Part shown: one piece after another, positions 1 to 10,966 of the stretch
Position numbering within the stretch: position 1 is the first letter of the stretch
Layout of the letters: each line of letters opens with the position of its first letter
Assembly: GCA_949987705.1 (NCBI GenBank)
Contig: OX465281.1
Span: 196,775,112-196,839,111, forward strand
Length of the DNA stretch: 64,000 bases
Source: Thereva unica
Taxonomy: Eukaryota > Arthropoda > Insecta > Diptera > Therevidae
Direction: 5' to 3'
The notes under the pieces: generated by a model
What the model was told of the DNA's origin: nothing
Database searches by the model: none
Seen by the model: the letters and a program-made list of their open reading frames with translations, nothing else
Position numbers and translations under genes: made by a program

Positions 1-99
1 TCCCAAATAAATTTAAGTCATCGACTTTTGTTATATAACAAGTTCCCTTCTTGGTAATATCATTAAATGTGATATTACAGTTAAACTTATGTGTAAGTG

Positions 100-1305
100 C
101 TAGTCGATCTTTTGATGCTGTGGTTGCTGTACAATCAGTCTCTTCTGCTTAGGTTTCCCTATGGAACACCAAACTTCGTGAGAGATAATAGATACATCGG
201 ATCCTGAGTCGAACTGTAATTTTACTGGCTTATCATTTAAAAGTACTGTGATAAACTTTCGCTTCCTTGTCAGATTTATTTTATTAATTGATACAACATT
301 CGACTCTACTTCAGTTCCCTCATTAAATGCTGTATTAAATCTTGGTTTTCTCCTAAATGATTTTCTTTTGTTATTCACTTGGTAATGGTGTGTTTTAAAC
401 CTGCGTGTATTTTTGCAATAGTCTTCTTTATGGCCTAATTTATTACATTCTTTACATTGGTGATTTAAAAATTTACATTCTCTAATAAAATGCTTCCCGC
501 CACATTTCCAGCATGGATACTTGGGGTTGTTTGTGTTATTTTCTGAATTTTTATCACATACTTTCTTTCGTTCGATTTTGTTTACATTGCACTTTGACTT
601 CATGTCTTCTACGAGTGCTGATTCCGTTCTTAATGTTAGTATCCGCTGACATTCATTTATTAAGTCATGCAATGATACTGGATTATTTTCTGTATGACTC
701 TCTAGCTTAGTAAGAAGTCTTGCTCTAATGTCAAAATCTTTGTGAGAATGTAAGCCACTGATGAAGATCAAGCATTTGAACTGTTCCGCTTTTAATTCAG
801 TGAATTTAAATTCTTCGCAGCTTCGGTTTACTATACCTGCATATGTGATGTAGTCATCGTGTTCTTTTTTCTTTAATTGAAGACAACTATATCTGCTGCT
901 AAATATTGTAGCTTGTGCCCCAAGTATTTCATTTAATGTTTGAACTGTATCTTTCCAGCTTCTCTCTTTTGTAGTTTCGGGTAAAATATAATTCACATAT
1001 TTAGTGTGAGATCTTTGATCCAGTTTTCTTAACAGTAGGCGTACTTTTGCCTGTTCGTTTAACTGATCATGTGCTGCGGCGAATACATCTTCATATCTAT
1101 TGAACCATTTATTAAATGTCAGTCCATTTTCTGGATCGTATTCAAATTCTTGTATGCTTTTTGCCAGTGATTCCATTACAATCTCTGTGTTATCTGCTTT
1201 TTTTGTAAGCAATTTGTTTTCTATTAGAGACTTTTCCAGCAGTTGAATACGTTCATTTTGTTTTTCTAAAAGAGAGGTTAGAGTTTTTAAAATTTCGTCA
1301 CTCAT
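100..1305 (-). CDS. Gypsy-type retrotransposon Gag-protease, 3' part lost to frameshift and window edge
   Basis: A 401-residue ORF whose ATG at 1305 lies just downstream of the element's LTR (1375-1546). The N-terminal 50 residues form a probable coiled coil (LLEKQNERIQLLEKSL). At about residues 264-293 are two zinc knuckles, CWKCGGKHFIREC and the canonical CKECNKLGHKEDYC, which bind genomic RNA in Gag. At about residue 367 is the aspartic protease active site, FDSGSDVSII. The frame closes about 20 residues later. A different frame carries the expected downstream protease sequence through positions 1-140 (VDDLNLFG at the edge), so a single-base frameshift lies at about 105-145. Because the break is inside the protease fold, it looks like a mutation and not programmed recoding. 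Reverse transcriptase and integrase would lie left of the window. The zinc-knuckle and protease layout is that of insect Gypsy elements; the lineage is not certain. Confidence 0.85.
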   Translation of the reverse strand: MSDEILKTLTSLLEKQNERIQLLEKSLIENKLLTKKADNTEIVMESLAKSIQEFEYDPENGLTFNKWFNRYEDVFAAAHDQLNEQAKVRLLLRKLDQRSHTKYVNYILPETTKERSWKDTVQTLNEILGAQATIFSSRYSCLQLKKKEHDDYITYAGIVNRSCEEFKFTELKAEQFKCLIFISGLHSHKDFDIRARLLTKLESHTENNPVSLHDLINECQRILTLRTESALVEDMKSKCNVNKIERKKVCDKNSENNTNNPKYPCWKCGGKHFIRECKFLNHQCKECNKLGHKEDYCKNTRRFKTHHYQVNNKRKSFRRKPRFNTAFNEGTEVESNVVSINKINLTRKRKFITVLLNDKPVKLQFDSGSDVSIISHEVWCSIGKPKQKRLIVQQPQHQKID

Positions 1306-1374
1306 TCTTAGGTTATGAGTATGGTGAACACTTTTAATTTAATTTTTATACGATTCGCAAATCCTCGTCGCCAC

Positions 1375-1546
1375 TGTTGTGTCCTTGGGGCTTATTGGAG
1401 GGAACTACTACGAAATAAAACTCTGGATAGAACGTTATAATTATTTTATTATTATTTTCACACGAGGTCTTAGTCCGCGCTATTTCACAACTACTCTGCT
1501 CTTGTTCTTCTTGTCTCGCTGTCCACAACTCGTAGTGTTGCCAACA
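1375..1546 (-). repeat. 5' LTR of the minus-strand Gypsy element, with primer-binding site
   Basis: A 172-bp block with perfect TGTTG...CAACA termini. Just inside it on the minus strand (1374 down to about 1361) is GTGGCGACGAGGAT, a primer-binding-type sequence seen in insect Gypsy elements. The gag ATG follows about 70 bp later. On the plus strand, BEL/Pao coding sequence resumes at once after 1546, so this is an exact insertion boundary. Confidence 0.75.
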
Positions 1547-1547
1547 G

Positions 1548-2839
1548 AAGGCAATAAAGGAAATGAAAAAAATACCTAAACGCAGCCTTATCTATAAATT
1601 GACTCCATATATGGACGAAAACAACATAATTCGAGCACATTTACGCATAGATTCTGCAGTCGAAACAAAGGAGACTACAAGAAGACCCATTATATTGGGG
1701 AGAAATTATTATATCACCTACCTAATCATGTGTCACTATCATCAAAGATACCATCACCGTCATCACGAAACTGTACTTAATGAACTTAGCAAATTTACTG
1801 TATATCTCGACTTCGAGTGGCGCTGAAATCAATTCGAAGAAAATGTCAGGTGTGTAAAATAAAAGATGCGTCGCCATTGATGCCGAGAATGGCAGATTTG
1901 CCTCCAGCACGTTTGGCAACCTTTACAAGGCCATTTTCATATGTTGGAATAGACTATTTTGGGCCACTATATGTTTCCTTCGGACGACGCAAAGAGAAAA
2001 GATGGGGAGTAGTCATCACATGTTTAACGACAAGAGCTGTGCATATTGAAATTGCCCACTCTCTTTCAACTGATTCGTGTATCATATGTATCAGAAAGTT
2101 CATGGCTAGAAGAGGTGTTCCTATTGAAATCTACTCGGATAACGGTACGAATTTTCGCGGCGCAGAAACTGAATTAGCTAAGGCGAGAAAATACATTGAC
2201 GAAAATCAAATGGCTGCAGAGCTGAATTCACCACATACGGAATGGAAGTTTAATCCTCCATGCGCACCTCACATGGGTGGCATTTGGGAACGGTTAGTGC
2301 GGTCCATTAAAAATGTATTAGCAGGTATCAAAATGCACACCAATCCAAATGACGAAACACTACAAGGTATGATGGCAGAAGTAGAGAATATCCTCAACTC
2401 CAGACCGTTGACATACCTGAGCTTAGATCATCATGCGGAAGAAGCACTTACACCCAATCATTTTTTGCTTGGTTCTTCAAACGGATTAAAGCCACTAGGA
2501 CCTCTAAATGATGAGAGAAAAGTTGTAAGAAAGTGTTGGGAAAAATCCGAGCAATTCGCTAATAAATTTTGGAGAAGATGGATAAATGAATACCTCCCAG
2601 AAATTACCAGAAGGTCGAAATGGTATAACTTCAGTCGACCTATAAAAGAAGGCGACATAGTTATTATTGCTAATGAAGATCAGCCACGAAACCACTGGCC
2701 AAAGGGAAGGGTACTTCAAGTAACAACGAGCAAAGACGGGCAAGTTAGAAGAGCGGTAGTAAAAACCATATCAGGAATATATGAAAGGCCTGCAGTAAAG
2801 CTAGCTGTTTTAGATGTCGCTGCCGATATAAACGAGTAA
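1548..2839 (+). pseudogene. BEL/Pao retrotransposon integrase region of pol (5' part missing, one frameshift)
   Basis: The reading frame runs from the Gypsy LTR edge to about 1800, then shifts by one base into the frame 1817-2839. The first part carries the pre-integrase region (KLTPYMDENNI) and the histidines of the H2C2 zinc module; the two cysteines (RRKCQVCKIKD) lie just after the shift. The core shows the DDE triad in context: YVGIDYFGP (about 1950), YSDNGTNFRG (about 2138) and CAPHMGGIWERL (Glu at 2287). The C-terminal region (KEGDIVIIANEDQPRNHWP) is the DUF5641-type domain that closes BEL/Pao polyproteins. The stop at 2837-2839 is followed by a polypurine tract and the 3' LTR. Gag, protease, RT and RNase H must lie left of the inserted Gypsy element, outside the window. 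Confidence 0.9.
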
Positions 2840-2874
2840 GCTGAATTAGTATAATTCAACATACTGAGGGGGAG

Positions 2875-3157
2875 TGTAAGCGACACTTAGAAAATAAATA
2901 GAATTAAAATTTGTAATACTTTAACGGAGACATCCAAGTATGCACAAAACTTGACTAAAACAAACAAAGTACACTTGACAAGGACTTTGGAAAATGACGT
3001 GGAACAGGACGGACTAAAAAGTAAGGATTTAATTTTGTATTGTTAGTTGTTTGGAATTATTTTAATTTAAAGGAATATTTATTAGAATTTATAGCATATC
3101 AAGAAAGGAAATAAATATCCTGAACCAATAGCTGAAGTTTTGAATACGTCTTCCACA
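2875..3157 (+). repeat. BEL/Pao 3' LTR
   Basis: Begins TGTAAGCGAC directly after a polypurine tract (ACTGAGGGGGAG) and ends TCTTCCACA at about 3157, giving 283 bp with TGT...ACA ends. It contains AATAAA near the right end. The sequence after it abruptly becomes the middle of another element's LTR. The right end is placed by that match and could move by 1-2 bases. Confidence 0.75.
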
Positions 3158-3387
3158 ACCACTGTACACAAACGAAACAAAAATACTTTACTTTAGACCA
3201 AATTTAGATTTAATTTTAGGATAAGTAAGCATTGATGTATTTTAACGTTTAATTTATGAATTGTTTTAGAATAAGAAATCAGTTCTCTTTGTACAGCCTT
3301 CGGGTGAACAACCAAAATAAAAGAATAAAATAATCCCATCTCCTATCTAATTTATTCCTATGAGGATTGGGAGTCAAGTCCCCATAG
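3158..3387 (+). repeat. Truncated 5' LTR of the CsRn1-like Gypsy element
   Basis: Nearly identical to 8097-8326 inside the 3' LTR of the same element, but it lacks the first about 80 bp. The missing part is where the BEL LTR ends, so the BEL element inserted into this LTR and the remaining 5' piece should lie left of the window. Confidence 0.85.
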
Positions 3388-3390
3388 GAA

Positions 3391-4527
3391 ATTGGTGACC
3401 CCGAACACAAGCGAAGAAGGCCGACGACGGTCGAAGGAAGGAAGACCCGAGTACAAACGAAGCGACGACGTCCGAAGGACGGAGGACCCCGAATACAAAC
3501 GAAGGAGGCCCGACGACGCCCAAAGGACGGAGGACCCCGAATACAAACAAAGGAGGCCCGACGACGTTCGAAGGAAGGAAGACCCGAATACAAGCGAAGG
3601 AGGCTCGACGACGATCGAAGGAAGAGAGACCCCGAATCCTAACGAAGGAGGTCAACGACAAGCGAAGGAGAGAAGAGAGAGCCCGAATCCAAGCGAAGGA
3701 GGCCTAACGACAAGTGAAGGAAGGCAAAGTTACTCCGAATACGAGCAAAGAAGACCCGAATACGAGCGAAGGAAGACCCGAACGCGAGCGAAGGAAGGAA
3801 GGAAGTCCCAAAGACGAAGACCAGTCCCGAATAAGAGCGAAGGAAGACCAGTCCCGGATACGAGCGAACGAAGACCAGTCCCGAATACGAGCGAAGGAAG
3901 AACCGATCACGAGTGAAGGAAGGAAGGAGCCCCAAAGACGAGCGAAGGAAGACCCCTACCTAGAGTGAAAAGAAGATCCCGAGTACGAGTGAGGGCCCAG
4001 CTAGTTGCTAAGGCCTAACGAAGGTTCCGGACGGTGAAGCCAATCAAGGACCTCCAACCGGAGGAAAGTAAGGACGATAAAGAAGCGAGAAGAAGACGAT
4101 AAAGAAACGAGAAGAAGACGATAAAGAAGTGAGAAGAAGACGACCCATTGCCGAACGCTAAGGAAGTTGCATTGAAGACAAAAGTTAGTAAGTTAGTATT
4201 TAGAGTTAAGAGGTTGCTAAAGTATATATACATACATACAAAAGGCAAAAACCATGAAACATTCATATTTGTATTAAGTCCACTAACCACGAGTTGCTAA
4301 CGGTGAATTCGACCGATTTGACATAGTTTTCGTTCGTGTGTTGCAAGTATTACTGTTCGGGAAATACGGGAACCGGGCAGTATACATATTGTCGTTCGGG
4401 AACCACGAAAGCAAATTGTAATTTTTTGTCTTCTTCACAAGTCTTTCGCAAGTAAAAGTCAATTCGGAAGTACACGCGAAGTCTTTTATACACATATATC
4501 CTCACAAACTGGGAAGGAATTGGTGAC
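3391..4527 (+). repeat. Gypsy leader: primer-binding site and purine-rich tandem repeats
   Basis: ATTGGTGACCCCGAACAC starts just after the LTR and fits a tRNA-primed binding site, probably tRNA-Trp as reported for the CsRn1 group (family knowledge). From about 3405 to 3980 the leader is built of degenerate repeats of about 30-60 bp around GAAGGA, CCCGACGAC and CCCGAATAC. At 4079-4145 GAAGAAGACGATAAAG repeats three times. One frame (3392-3916) stays open for 174 codons of Arg/Glu-rich low-complexity residues, which is expected from the repeat and need not be a protein. Confidence 0.7.
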
Positions 4528-5538
4528 ATGGATCAGCCAGCTGAAACACCAAGTGCTGTGCAGGCATCAGCCAACGAACAACAGCCACCACCTAGTTTCG
4601 AAGCAGCTTCCTCAACGGGTCATGGTCACGAATACGAAGGCAATCACATAAATGCGGTGTCTAATATTAAGTTACCACAACCATTCTGGAAGACATCTCC
4701 AGCCAGGTGGTTTGCGGTGGCGGAAGCCGCGTTTGGATTGAACAGGATCACTGCGGACTCTACGAAGTTTAGGCATGTCTTGGTTAATTTAGATAGCGAA
4801 ATACTGGGAGTCATAGGGGACATAATAGACTCTCCACCAGAAAGAAACAAGTACGACACTTTGAAGACACGTATCATCACAGCGTTTGGTGAGTCATCTG
4901 AGACACGAGTGCGGCGTCTATTAAGGGGACAGCCAATTGGAAATGAGAAACCCTCATTATATCTCCAGCGCCTGAGGAATTTGGCTGGAGGTCAATGCAA
5001 CAATACTGTGCTGCGTTCGCTGTTCATTGAACAGCTACCTGAGCAAGTACGTGGTATCATAGCCGCCAACGATACTGAAGATCTGAGCGGGTTAGCACTT
5101 CAAGCGGATCGGATTGTTGAAGTCATGCAGCCGCACGTCTATGCGCTAGAAAGGAAAATGCACGAGGATCCAGATAAGGGATTTAAGCAAATGCCAACGG
5201 GACATAACACAAGAGGTGATAACGCAGGAAGAGGTGACAACGCGAACGACAGCGTCATCAGCGAGCTGAGACTTGCTGTTGAAACTCTGTCGGAGGAGGT
5301 GAGGAATCTCCGGTCAAGGTCACGTGGTAGAGACAACGTCAGGCACGCACGAGGTAGATCGAAATCGCCATGGAGAAAACCACAGGAGAACAGTGGAACT
5401 TGTTTTTACCACCAAGCCGAAGCACAACGTGAGGCATTACATAATCACGAAAGGTCCACCTTGCTACGAACGCCCCCGACGATTATCACCAGGCAGATGC
5501 AAAGCACCACGAAAGGAAATCAACGAAGGTATTGTTAG
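4528..5538 (+). CDS. Gag of the CsRn1-like Gypsy element
   Basis: An ORF of 336 codons from an ATG in the context GTGACATGG after the leader. The capsid-type region holds [20 protein letters not shown] (residues about 49-68), FRHVLVNLD, and [11 protein letters not shown], as in insect CsRn1/Kabuki-type Gag proteins. Residues 292-295 (CFYH) begin the group's unusual Cys/His finger. After that the frame leaves homology: from about 5415 the recognisable sequence continues in the pol frame, so the last 40 codons are out-of-frame sequence. The rest of the finger is missing, evidently through an internal deletion. Gag packages RNA and assembles particles in the cytoplasm; this copy should be defective. 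Confidence 0.8.
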   Translation: MDQPAETPSAVQASANEQQPPPSFEAASSTGHGHEYEGNHINAVSNIKLPQPFWKTSPARWFAVAEAAFGLNRITADSTKFRHVLVNLDSEILGVIGDIIDSPPERNKYDTLKTRIITAFGESSETRVRRLLRGQPIGNEKPSLYLQRLRNLAGGQCNNTVLRSLFIEQLPEQVRGIIAANDTEDLSGLALQADRIVEVMQPHVYALERKMHEDPDKGFKQMPTGHNTRGDNAGRGDNANDSVISELRLAVETLSEEVRNLRSRSRGRDNVRHARGRSKSPWRKPQENSGTCFYHQAEAQREALHNHERSTLLRTPPTIITRQMQSTTKGNQRRYC

Positions 5539-7990
5539 CCCCTCAAGCAGCCCTTACGCAAATCCCATGATGATGACAAAGAAGAAGGACGGAACATGGA
5601 GATTATGCGGGGATTATAGACGATTAAACAAGATGACGTTACCAGACAAATATCCTGTACCGAACATACAAGATTTTTCACATCGTTTGCATGGATGTAC
5701 CTACTTTACAACGCTGGATTTGGAAAGAGCGTATTTCCAGATACCAATGGCACCTGAAGATCGAGAGAAGACGGCGTTAATAACACCGTTTGGACTCTTC
5801 GAATTTAACGTAATGCCATTTGGACTAACAAATGCCGCACAATCCTTTCAACGGTTTATTGACACAACGTTACGAGGATTGGAGTTCTGTTTCTGCTATG
5901 TGGACGATATTTTAATAGCATCGCGCTCAAGGGATGAACATATTAAGCATATAAGAGAAGTCATCCAACGACTAAAGGATTATGGGCTTATAATCAAATT
6001 AAGCAAGTGCCATTGGGGACAGGAAAAGGTAGAATACCTCGGATATGAAGTCTCGAAGGACGGGATTAGACCACTGGAACATCGAGTACGCGCGATAAGG
6101 GATTTCCCCAAACCAAACACGGTTCAGGAATTAAGGAGATTCTTAGGAATGGTTAATTTCTATAGACGATGTATCAAGGGTGCAGCAAGTATCCAAGCAC
6201 CTCTGCATTCTCTTACCACGGGAACGAAGAAACGGGATAAAAGACCCATCAACTGGAACACAGAGACAGAGGCGGCATTCGAAAAATGCAAGGAGGAATT
6301 AGCAAAAGCCACGATCATTGCTCATCCAGCAGAGGACACACCACTGAAGCTGACGACCGACGCGTCTGACATTGCGATTGGCGCGGTACTGGAACAAGAC
6401 ATCGAGGGAAAACGACAACCGTTAGGATTTTTCTCAAGAAAGATGTCGGAAACACAAGCGAGATATAGTGCATACGACAGAGAACTTCTTGCCATATTCT
6501 CAGCGATTAAATACTTTAGACACTTGGTGGAAGGACGAAATACAACAATATTCACGGACCATAAACCGTTAACGTATGCTTTTAGCCAAAAATCATCGAA
6601 AGCATCACCGAGACAGCAAAGACAATTGGACCTAATAGGACAGTTTACTACGGATATTAGACACATCTCGGGAACGGATAATGCAGTAGCCGACACTTTA
6701 TCGAGAATTAACGATATTGTCTTACCAGTTTGTGTCACTACGGAAGACATAGCGAGTGAACAGGAGAAAGACGAAGAACTGAAGGAACTACTGCAACACC
6801 CAGGTGCAATAAAATTTAAGAAGCTACGACTATGTAACACGGAGACTACGGTATATTGCGACGTTTCTACCGATAGGATACGACCATACTTGCCTAAACC
6901 ATTAAGAAAGAGGATCTTTGACAACGTTCACAACACTGCGCATTGCAGCGGCAAAGCTACGAGAAAAGCTATTTCGAGAAAATTTATTTGGCCAGGAATG
7001 AACAAAGACATCAACGCATGGTCACGATCTTGTTTATCATGCCAAAGGTCAAAGATTAGTCGACATACTAAACGAATACCACAACACATCGACGTCCCGG
7101 ATGGTCGATTTCAACATGTTCATATCGACATTGTGGGACCGATGACGGAAGTAAGAGGGTACAAATACTGCCTAACGATGATTGATCGTTTTACACGGTG
7201 GCCGGAGGCTACTCCAATTAAGGATATAACGGCAACCACGGTGGTCGAAGCGTTTTTTGAAACATGGATCTCGAGATATGGCACACCAGCTATCATAACG
7301 ACGGATAGAGGCACGCAATTCGACTCGCAGATCTTCGACGCTTTCACGAAGCTGATTGGAAGTCGGACGAATCGCACCACAGCATACCACCCACAGGCGA
7401 ATGGATTAATCGAACGATGGCATCGGTCATTCAAAGCCGCGATAAAATGTCATCAAAATGAAGACTGGATACAAGTATTACCAGTAGTCATGGTAGGGTT
7501 AAGGAACTGTCTCAAAGAAGACATCGGTACGTCGAGTGCCGAATTGGTATTTGGTACAACCCTACGAATACCTGGCGAATTTTTTATGCAAGACGACTTT
7601 CAACCTGATAGAACAATATTTAAGGAAGCGCTGAGGGAACACATGCGAGAGCTACGTCCACGTCAAACCGCACATCACAACAAGCCAAGAATCTTCATAC
7701 ATAAGGATTTAGCTACGTGCACACATGTATTTGTGAGGGTAGACGGAGTGAAGAAGCCATTGGACCAGCCATACACCGGACCCCATCCTGTTATCAAGAG
7801 AGATAATGATGCATACTATACCATTGAGGTCAACGGAAAACACTCAAACGTCTCAATAGACCGATTGAAGCCCGCGATTTTACAGGAAACAACTCTTCAA
7901 GATGATTGGATAACGAGACAAACGCCAAGACAATACGAGGGACCAGCCGCAAAAAGGAATCTGGTACGTTTCGCAACACCTAACACCTAG
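5324..7990 (+). CDS. Pol of the CsRn1-like Gypsy element: RT, RNase H, integrase; protease missing
   Basis: An 888-codon frame with no internal stop; homology begins at about 5415 ([12 protein letters not shown]). The RT carries YVDDIL at residues 192-197. RNase H follows ([13 protein letters not shown] at about 344, [10 protein letters not shown]). The integrase has an H2C2 module (ending CLSCQRSK) and a DDE core: HIDIVGP (about 601), [10 protein letters not shown] and [10 protein letters not shown]. The C-terminus ([29 protein letters not shown]) is typical of the CsRn1 group. No aspartic protease (DSG/DTG) or normal RT N-terminus exists between the Gag finger and the RT, so a deletion fuses Gag to RT. 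The long open frame suggests a fairly recent copy. Confidence 0.88.
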   Translation: MVETTSGTHEVDRNRHGENHRRTVELVFTTKPKHNVRHYIITKGPPCYERPRRLSPGRCKAPRKEINEGIVSPSSSPYANPMMMTKKKDGTWRLCGDYRRLNKMTLPDKYPVPNIQDFSHRLHGCTYFTTLDLERAYFQIPMAPEDREKTALITPFGLFEFNVMPFGLTNAAQSFQRFIDTTLRGLEFCFCYVDDILIASRSRDEHIKHIREVIQRLKDYGLIIKLSKCHWGQEKVEYLGYEVSKDGIRPLEHRVRAIRDFPKPNTVQELRRFLGMVNFYRRCIKGAASIQAPLHSLTTGTKKRDKRPINWNTETEAAFEKCKEELAKATIIAHPAEDTPLKLTTDASDIAIGAVLEQDIEGKRQPLGFFSRKMSETQARYSAYDRELLAIFSAIKYFRHLVEGRNTTIFTDHKPLTYAFSQKSSKASPRQQRQLDLIGQFTTDIRHISGTDNAVADTLSRINDIVLPVCVTTEDIASEQEKDEELKELLQHPGAIKFKKLRLCNTETTVYCDVSTDRIRPYLPKPLRKRIFDNVHNTAHCSGKATRKAISRKFIWPGMNKDINAWSRSCLSCQRSKISRHTKRIPQHIDVPDGRFQHVHIDIVGPMTEVRGYKYCLTMIDRFTRWPEATPIKDITATTVVEAFFETWISRYGTPAIITTDRGTQFDSQIFDAFTKLIGSRTNRTTAYHPQANGLIERWHRSFKAAIKCHQNEDWIQVLPVVMVGLRNCLKEDIGTSSAELVFGTTLRIPGEFFMQDDFQPDRTIFKEALREHMRELRPRQTAHHNKPRIFIHKDLATCTHVFVRVDGVKKPLDQPYTGPHPVIKRDNDAYYTIEVNGKHSNVSIDRLKPAILQETTLQDDWITRQTPRQYEGPAAKRNLVRFATPNT

Positions 7991-8016
7991 TGACGGTATT
8001 ACTGGAAGGGGAGTAA

Positions 8017-8326
8017 TGTGGCGACCCGACTGTGAAGGTGGTTCAGCGCCATCTACATGTTAAAAACGTTCATACACAACAACATGTTACAGAAGAACCA
8101 CTGTACACAAACGAAACAAAAATACTTTACTTTAGACCAAATTTAGATTTAATTTTAGGATAAGTAAGCATTGATGTATTTTAACGTTTAATTTATGAAT
8201 TGTTTTAGAATAAGAAATCAGTTCTCTTTGTACAGCCTTCGGGTGAACAACCAAAATAAAAGAATAAAATAATCCTATCTCCTATCTAATTTATTCCTAT
8301 GAGGATTGGGAGTCAAGTCCCCATAG
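8017..8326 (+). repeat. Complete 3' LTR of the CsRn1-like Gypsy element
   Basis: Starts TGTGGCGACCCGACTG just after a polypurine tract (GGAAGGGGAGTAA, 8005-8016 area). From 8097 it matches the truncated 5' LTR to the end, CCCCATAG. The last shared base is 8326; TACA follows and may belong to the LTR. It contains AATAAA signals. The two LTRs look almost identical, which points to a young insertion. Confidence 0.8.
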
Positions 8327-8330
8327 TACA

Positions 8331-8754
8331 TGTGACTGTGGCGCCCTCATTAATCAAACGAAAATTGACAACACGGAGTTATATCTCCTTGTATAGTCTC
8401 CCTGTATTGGAAGCTGAAACAGTTTCCAGTTGTAACACTTTCATGTGTGCTGCTGTTAATCACAACGAAAACGCTTGATTTTACCCTTTCTTGCTGGGCA
8501 GTGTGCTGGGTGATATGATGGAACACGGCCTTTATATCGTAAACGGTATTTTAGTGCTGACGTCACGTGGGGCCCTTCCGCTGCAATCTGTTTCTGCCTT
8601 AAGTGTGCCTGATTGGGCGAATAAATCAATAAATAAATAAAATTAACTTGGCACTGTTTTTGAACTAATTCGTTTTATTTCAATAATTAAAAAAATAATA
8701 ACAAAATACACTTCCTGTTGTACTTCAAAACTCCCTCCCCCCAATAACAAATTA
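8331..8754. other. Unassigned stretch; TGACGTCACGTG motif
   Basis: No ORF or known element seen. A run TGACGTCACGTG at 8558-8569 overlaps a CRE-type and an E-box-type palindrome, possibly by chance. A poly(A)-like AATAAATCAATAAATAAATAAA-type tail at about 8620 may be the 3' end of an old retrotransposon. Confidence 0.4.
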
Positions 8755-9261
8755 TTAAAAATTAAATTCTGGATTTTGACACTTGAACTTTGCCAATTCC
8801 AGAAACAGTCGCTGCATTGCTATTTGATTCCGAATTTGTAATTCATGTTGAATTCCTTTTAGATTATTTTCAAATTTAAGTAAAAATTGTCCGATCTGAA
8901 ATTGATTCTCCTCAGCATTCGGCACATGTTGGTTCTTTTCAGTTACACAAACATCACAATCAAAAGATGACGAACCTACGAAATGTTGATTAGCCTCCTT
9001 TTTATTTTATATTTCAATTTCATTAGAATTCTTACCTTTTGATGAACTTGACGATATATCTTTATCGTTTGAACCTTGCTCTTCTTTTATTTGTACTGGA
9101 ATGTGTCTCCATGGAACTTCACTTCCTTCGCTTCCAATGATTACATGGGAATTATCCTCAGCTTTATTTACATTGAAATTAGTATCCTCTTTATATATTG
9201 CGGTCTTAGTACAGATGTTCGGATTATGTATAATAGTGCGAGTGACCGATAAAGAATCATC
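8755..9261 (-). pseudogene. C-terminal part of a Myb/SANT-like (PIF/Harbinger-associated type) protein
   Basis: Reading down from 9261, just after a TAG that looks like a splice acceptor, the frame gives about 80 residues including EVPWRHIPVQIKEEQ and an SSSSSKGK stretch. It then meets TAA at about 9014 and continues in the same frame to a stop at 8755-8757. The last part includes FQIGQFLLKFENNLKGIQ and LFLELAKFKCQNPEF. That ending resembles C-termini of Myb/SANT-like DNA-binding proteins of PIF/Harbinger elements (recall only). A GTAAG lies just before the stop codon, but splicing to the next AG would break phase, so the TAA looks like a nonsense mutation. The DNA-binding N-terminus is absent. 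Confidence 0.45.
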
Positions 9262-10966
9262 CTACATTGTTGAGGAATTAAAAAATATAAAATTAATTTA
9301 ATAACTAAACAATTTTAAAAGCAATTTGTGATGGAGGCCTTTTTTCAGGGTATGTGTTAATTTTTTACGCGACAGAATTAAGCTTACGAACTACCGTTTG
9401 TACTACCACTGTGTCATGTCGTACAAATCATAGTGCAATGTATTTTATGGGGCCCCGAGACTATCAATGATATTGAGAAATATATTGATTTGCGCAATAT
9501 TATTGACGGTCTGGTCTAGTCGGCGGCAAGACCTATGGGGTGAAGTTTATTCCACAGTCGAAGTCATTATATTCAGCTCAATCCGAAACCGGGAAATGGG
9601 TCAAATTTAACTTCCAATATTTTTTTAAATAGCTACCAGTGAAGCTAATAAAAGCGTAGCTTGCTTTGTTTGGACTATTTCCGTTTGCGTTTGAGAATTT
9701 TCACCCAGGTGTACCTTGTCACTTTGATTTTTAGGTTGTGTCAAAGTCGGAACGCGACACCAGCACGGCGACTTTGTGTCAGTGAAAAATCCGCGCACAC
9801 CGCGAAGCCAATGTCCGCACCGCGTTTGAGCGAAATTCTGTCACCAGCTTAAGAACGGAAGATTCTTATTTTTACTCACGATTACCGTGTCTGTTTCCTG
9901 AGAAGTGCGGGCGAGTCCTATTTTTTCTCAGGAGTATCGTGCATGTTTCGGGTGACATGCAGGTATTTCGAGGTTATGCATGCCTGTTTCAGACTAAAAA
10001 CGGGTGAACCTGATTTTTACTCGGGATGGGATATAAATTCAAATATATTAAAACCCGTTTACATCCCAAACGCAAATTGGAGCTTTTTTATCGAAAAGAA
10101 ATTTGTATGTACATATTTCTCTCTGTTTGGAATCCACTTTTGTGAAACAGAGGGAAAAGTATACTTTCTGGGCGATAAAAGAGCTCAAATTTGCATTTGG
10201 GATGTATTTTCTGCCATAATTAAGAGGAGTTTATGGAGTTTAAGAATCTTAATTTAGGCAGAAAAATACATATAATGTGTAAAGTAAAGGTGGATTACTA
10301 TCGATAGTCCTATCGTTACTATCGATGGTTTCTTTTTACTATCGATAGTAAATTCGCATATGAGGCATTCTTTTACAAATTGAACACTTTTATTAAACAA
10401 CATTTTTGATTTGCTTCAAAATTTTTTACGCCTTTCCTATACAAAATAAGCGGACCCGTATTTTTCCTCTTTATGTTTTGGTCAATATTTTCAAAAGTAA
10501 GGAAGGGTAAAGTTTACGTCACTCGCCTTTCTCAACTCGCTACAACTCCGGTTTTATTCATGGTATCGAGTTAAATGAGGTATCATTTTAAAAAGAGAGA
10601 TCTTTATTATATACTAGCAAAAACCCGCGTGCGTCGCAACGCCTTTTAATAAAACAAAATTATGTGTGCATAGTCCGGAATAAAAAAAGAGTATAATGAA
10701 ACAAAGAACAAATCTGCAAGACATGATTTTGGATATATAAAAAACTTTAGAGTTGACTGTAAAAATATGTTACCTACAACTTTTTTTAAAATTCTAGGAT
10801 AATCATCGGAAAACTTTTATACTACTTGCACAACAGATACCTAGCCAATTTTATTCAGAATATGTCTTGTGCGCGTAGATTTTGACGTTCTCAGATAATT
10901 GGCACCCTGAGCTTGCCCCATGGCGAACATGGCTTGAGACGAAAATTGCCAACATTTTAAGACGAT
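9262..10966. other. Unassigned DNA with a short inverted repeat and a TATCGATA cluster
   Basis: No convincing gene. At about 10060-10206 CATCCCAAACGCAAATTGGAG and its diverged complement face each other around a 90-bp loop, a small MITE-like hairpin. At about 10610 an ACTAGCAAAAACCCGCG sequence resembles the starts of common insect interspersed repeats. Confidence 0.4.
10298..10348. promoter_or_regulatory. Cluster of DRE-like TATCGATA sites
   Basis: CTATCGATAG occurs at 10298-10307 and 10339-10348, with a one-base variant (ACTATCGATGG) and TCCTATCG between them. TATCGATA is the DREF-binding core promoter element known from Drosophila. No gene start is visible nearby, so function is uncertain. 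Confidence 0.35.

Noticed and set aside
3392..3968. 174-codon Arg/Glu-rich frame as a real protein
   Set aside because: It lies in the untranslated leader and follows from repeat periodicity; other frames are also open.
9014..9036. A 38-bp intron in the Myb-associated-type fragment
   Set aside because: GTAAG...AG would be too short for an insect intron and would put the downstream exon out of frame.
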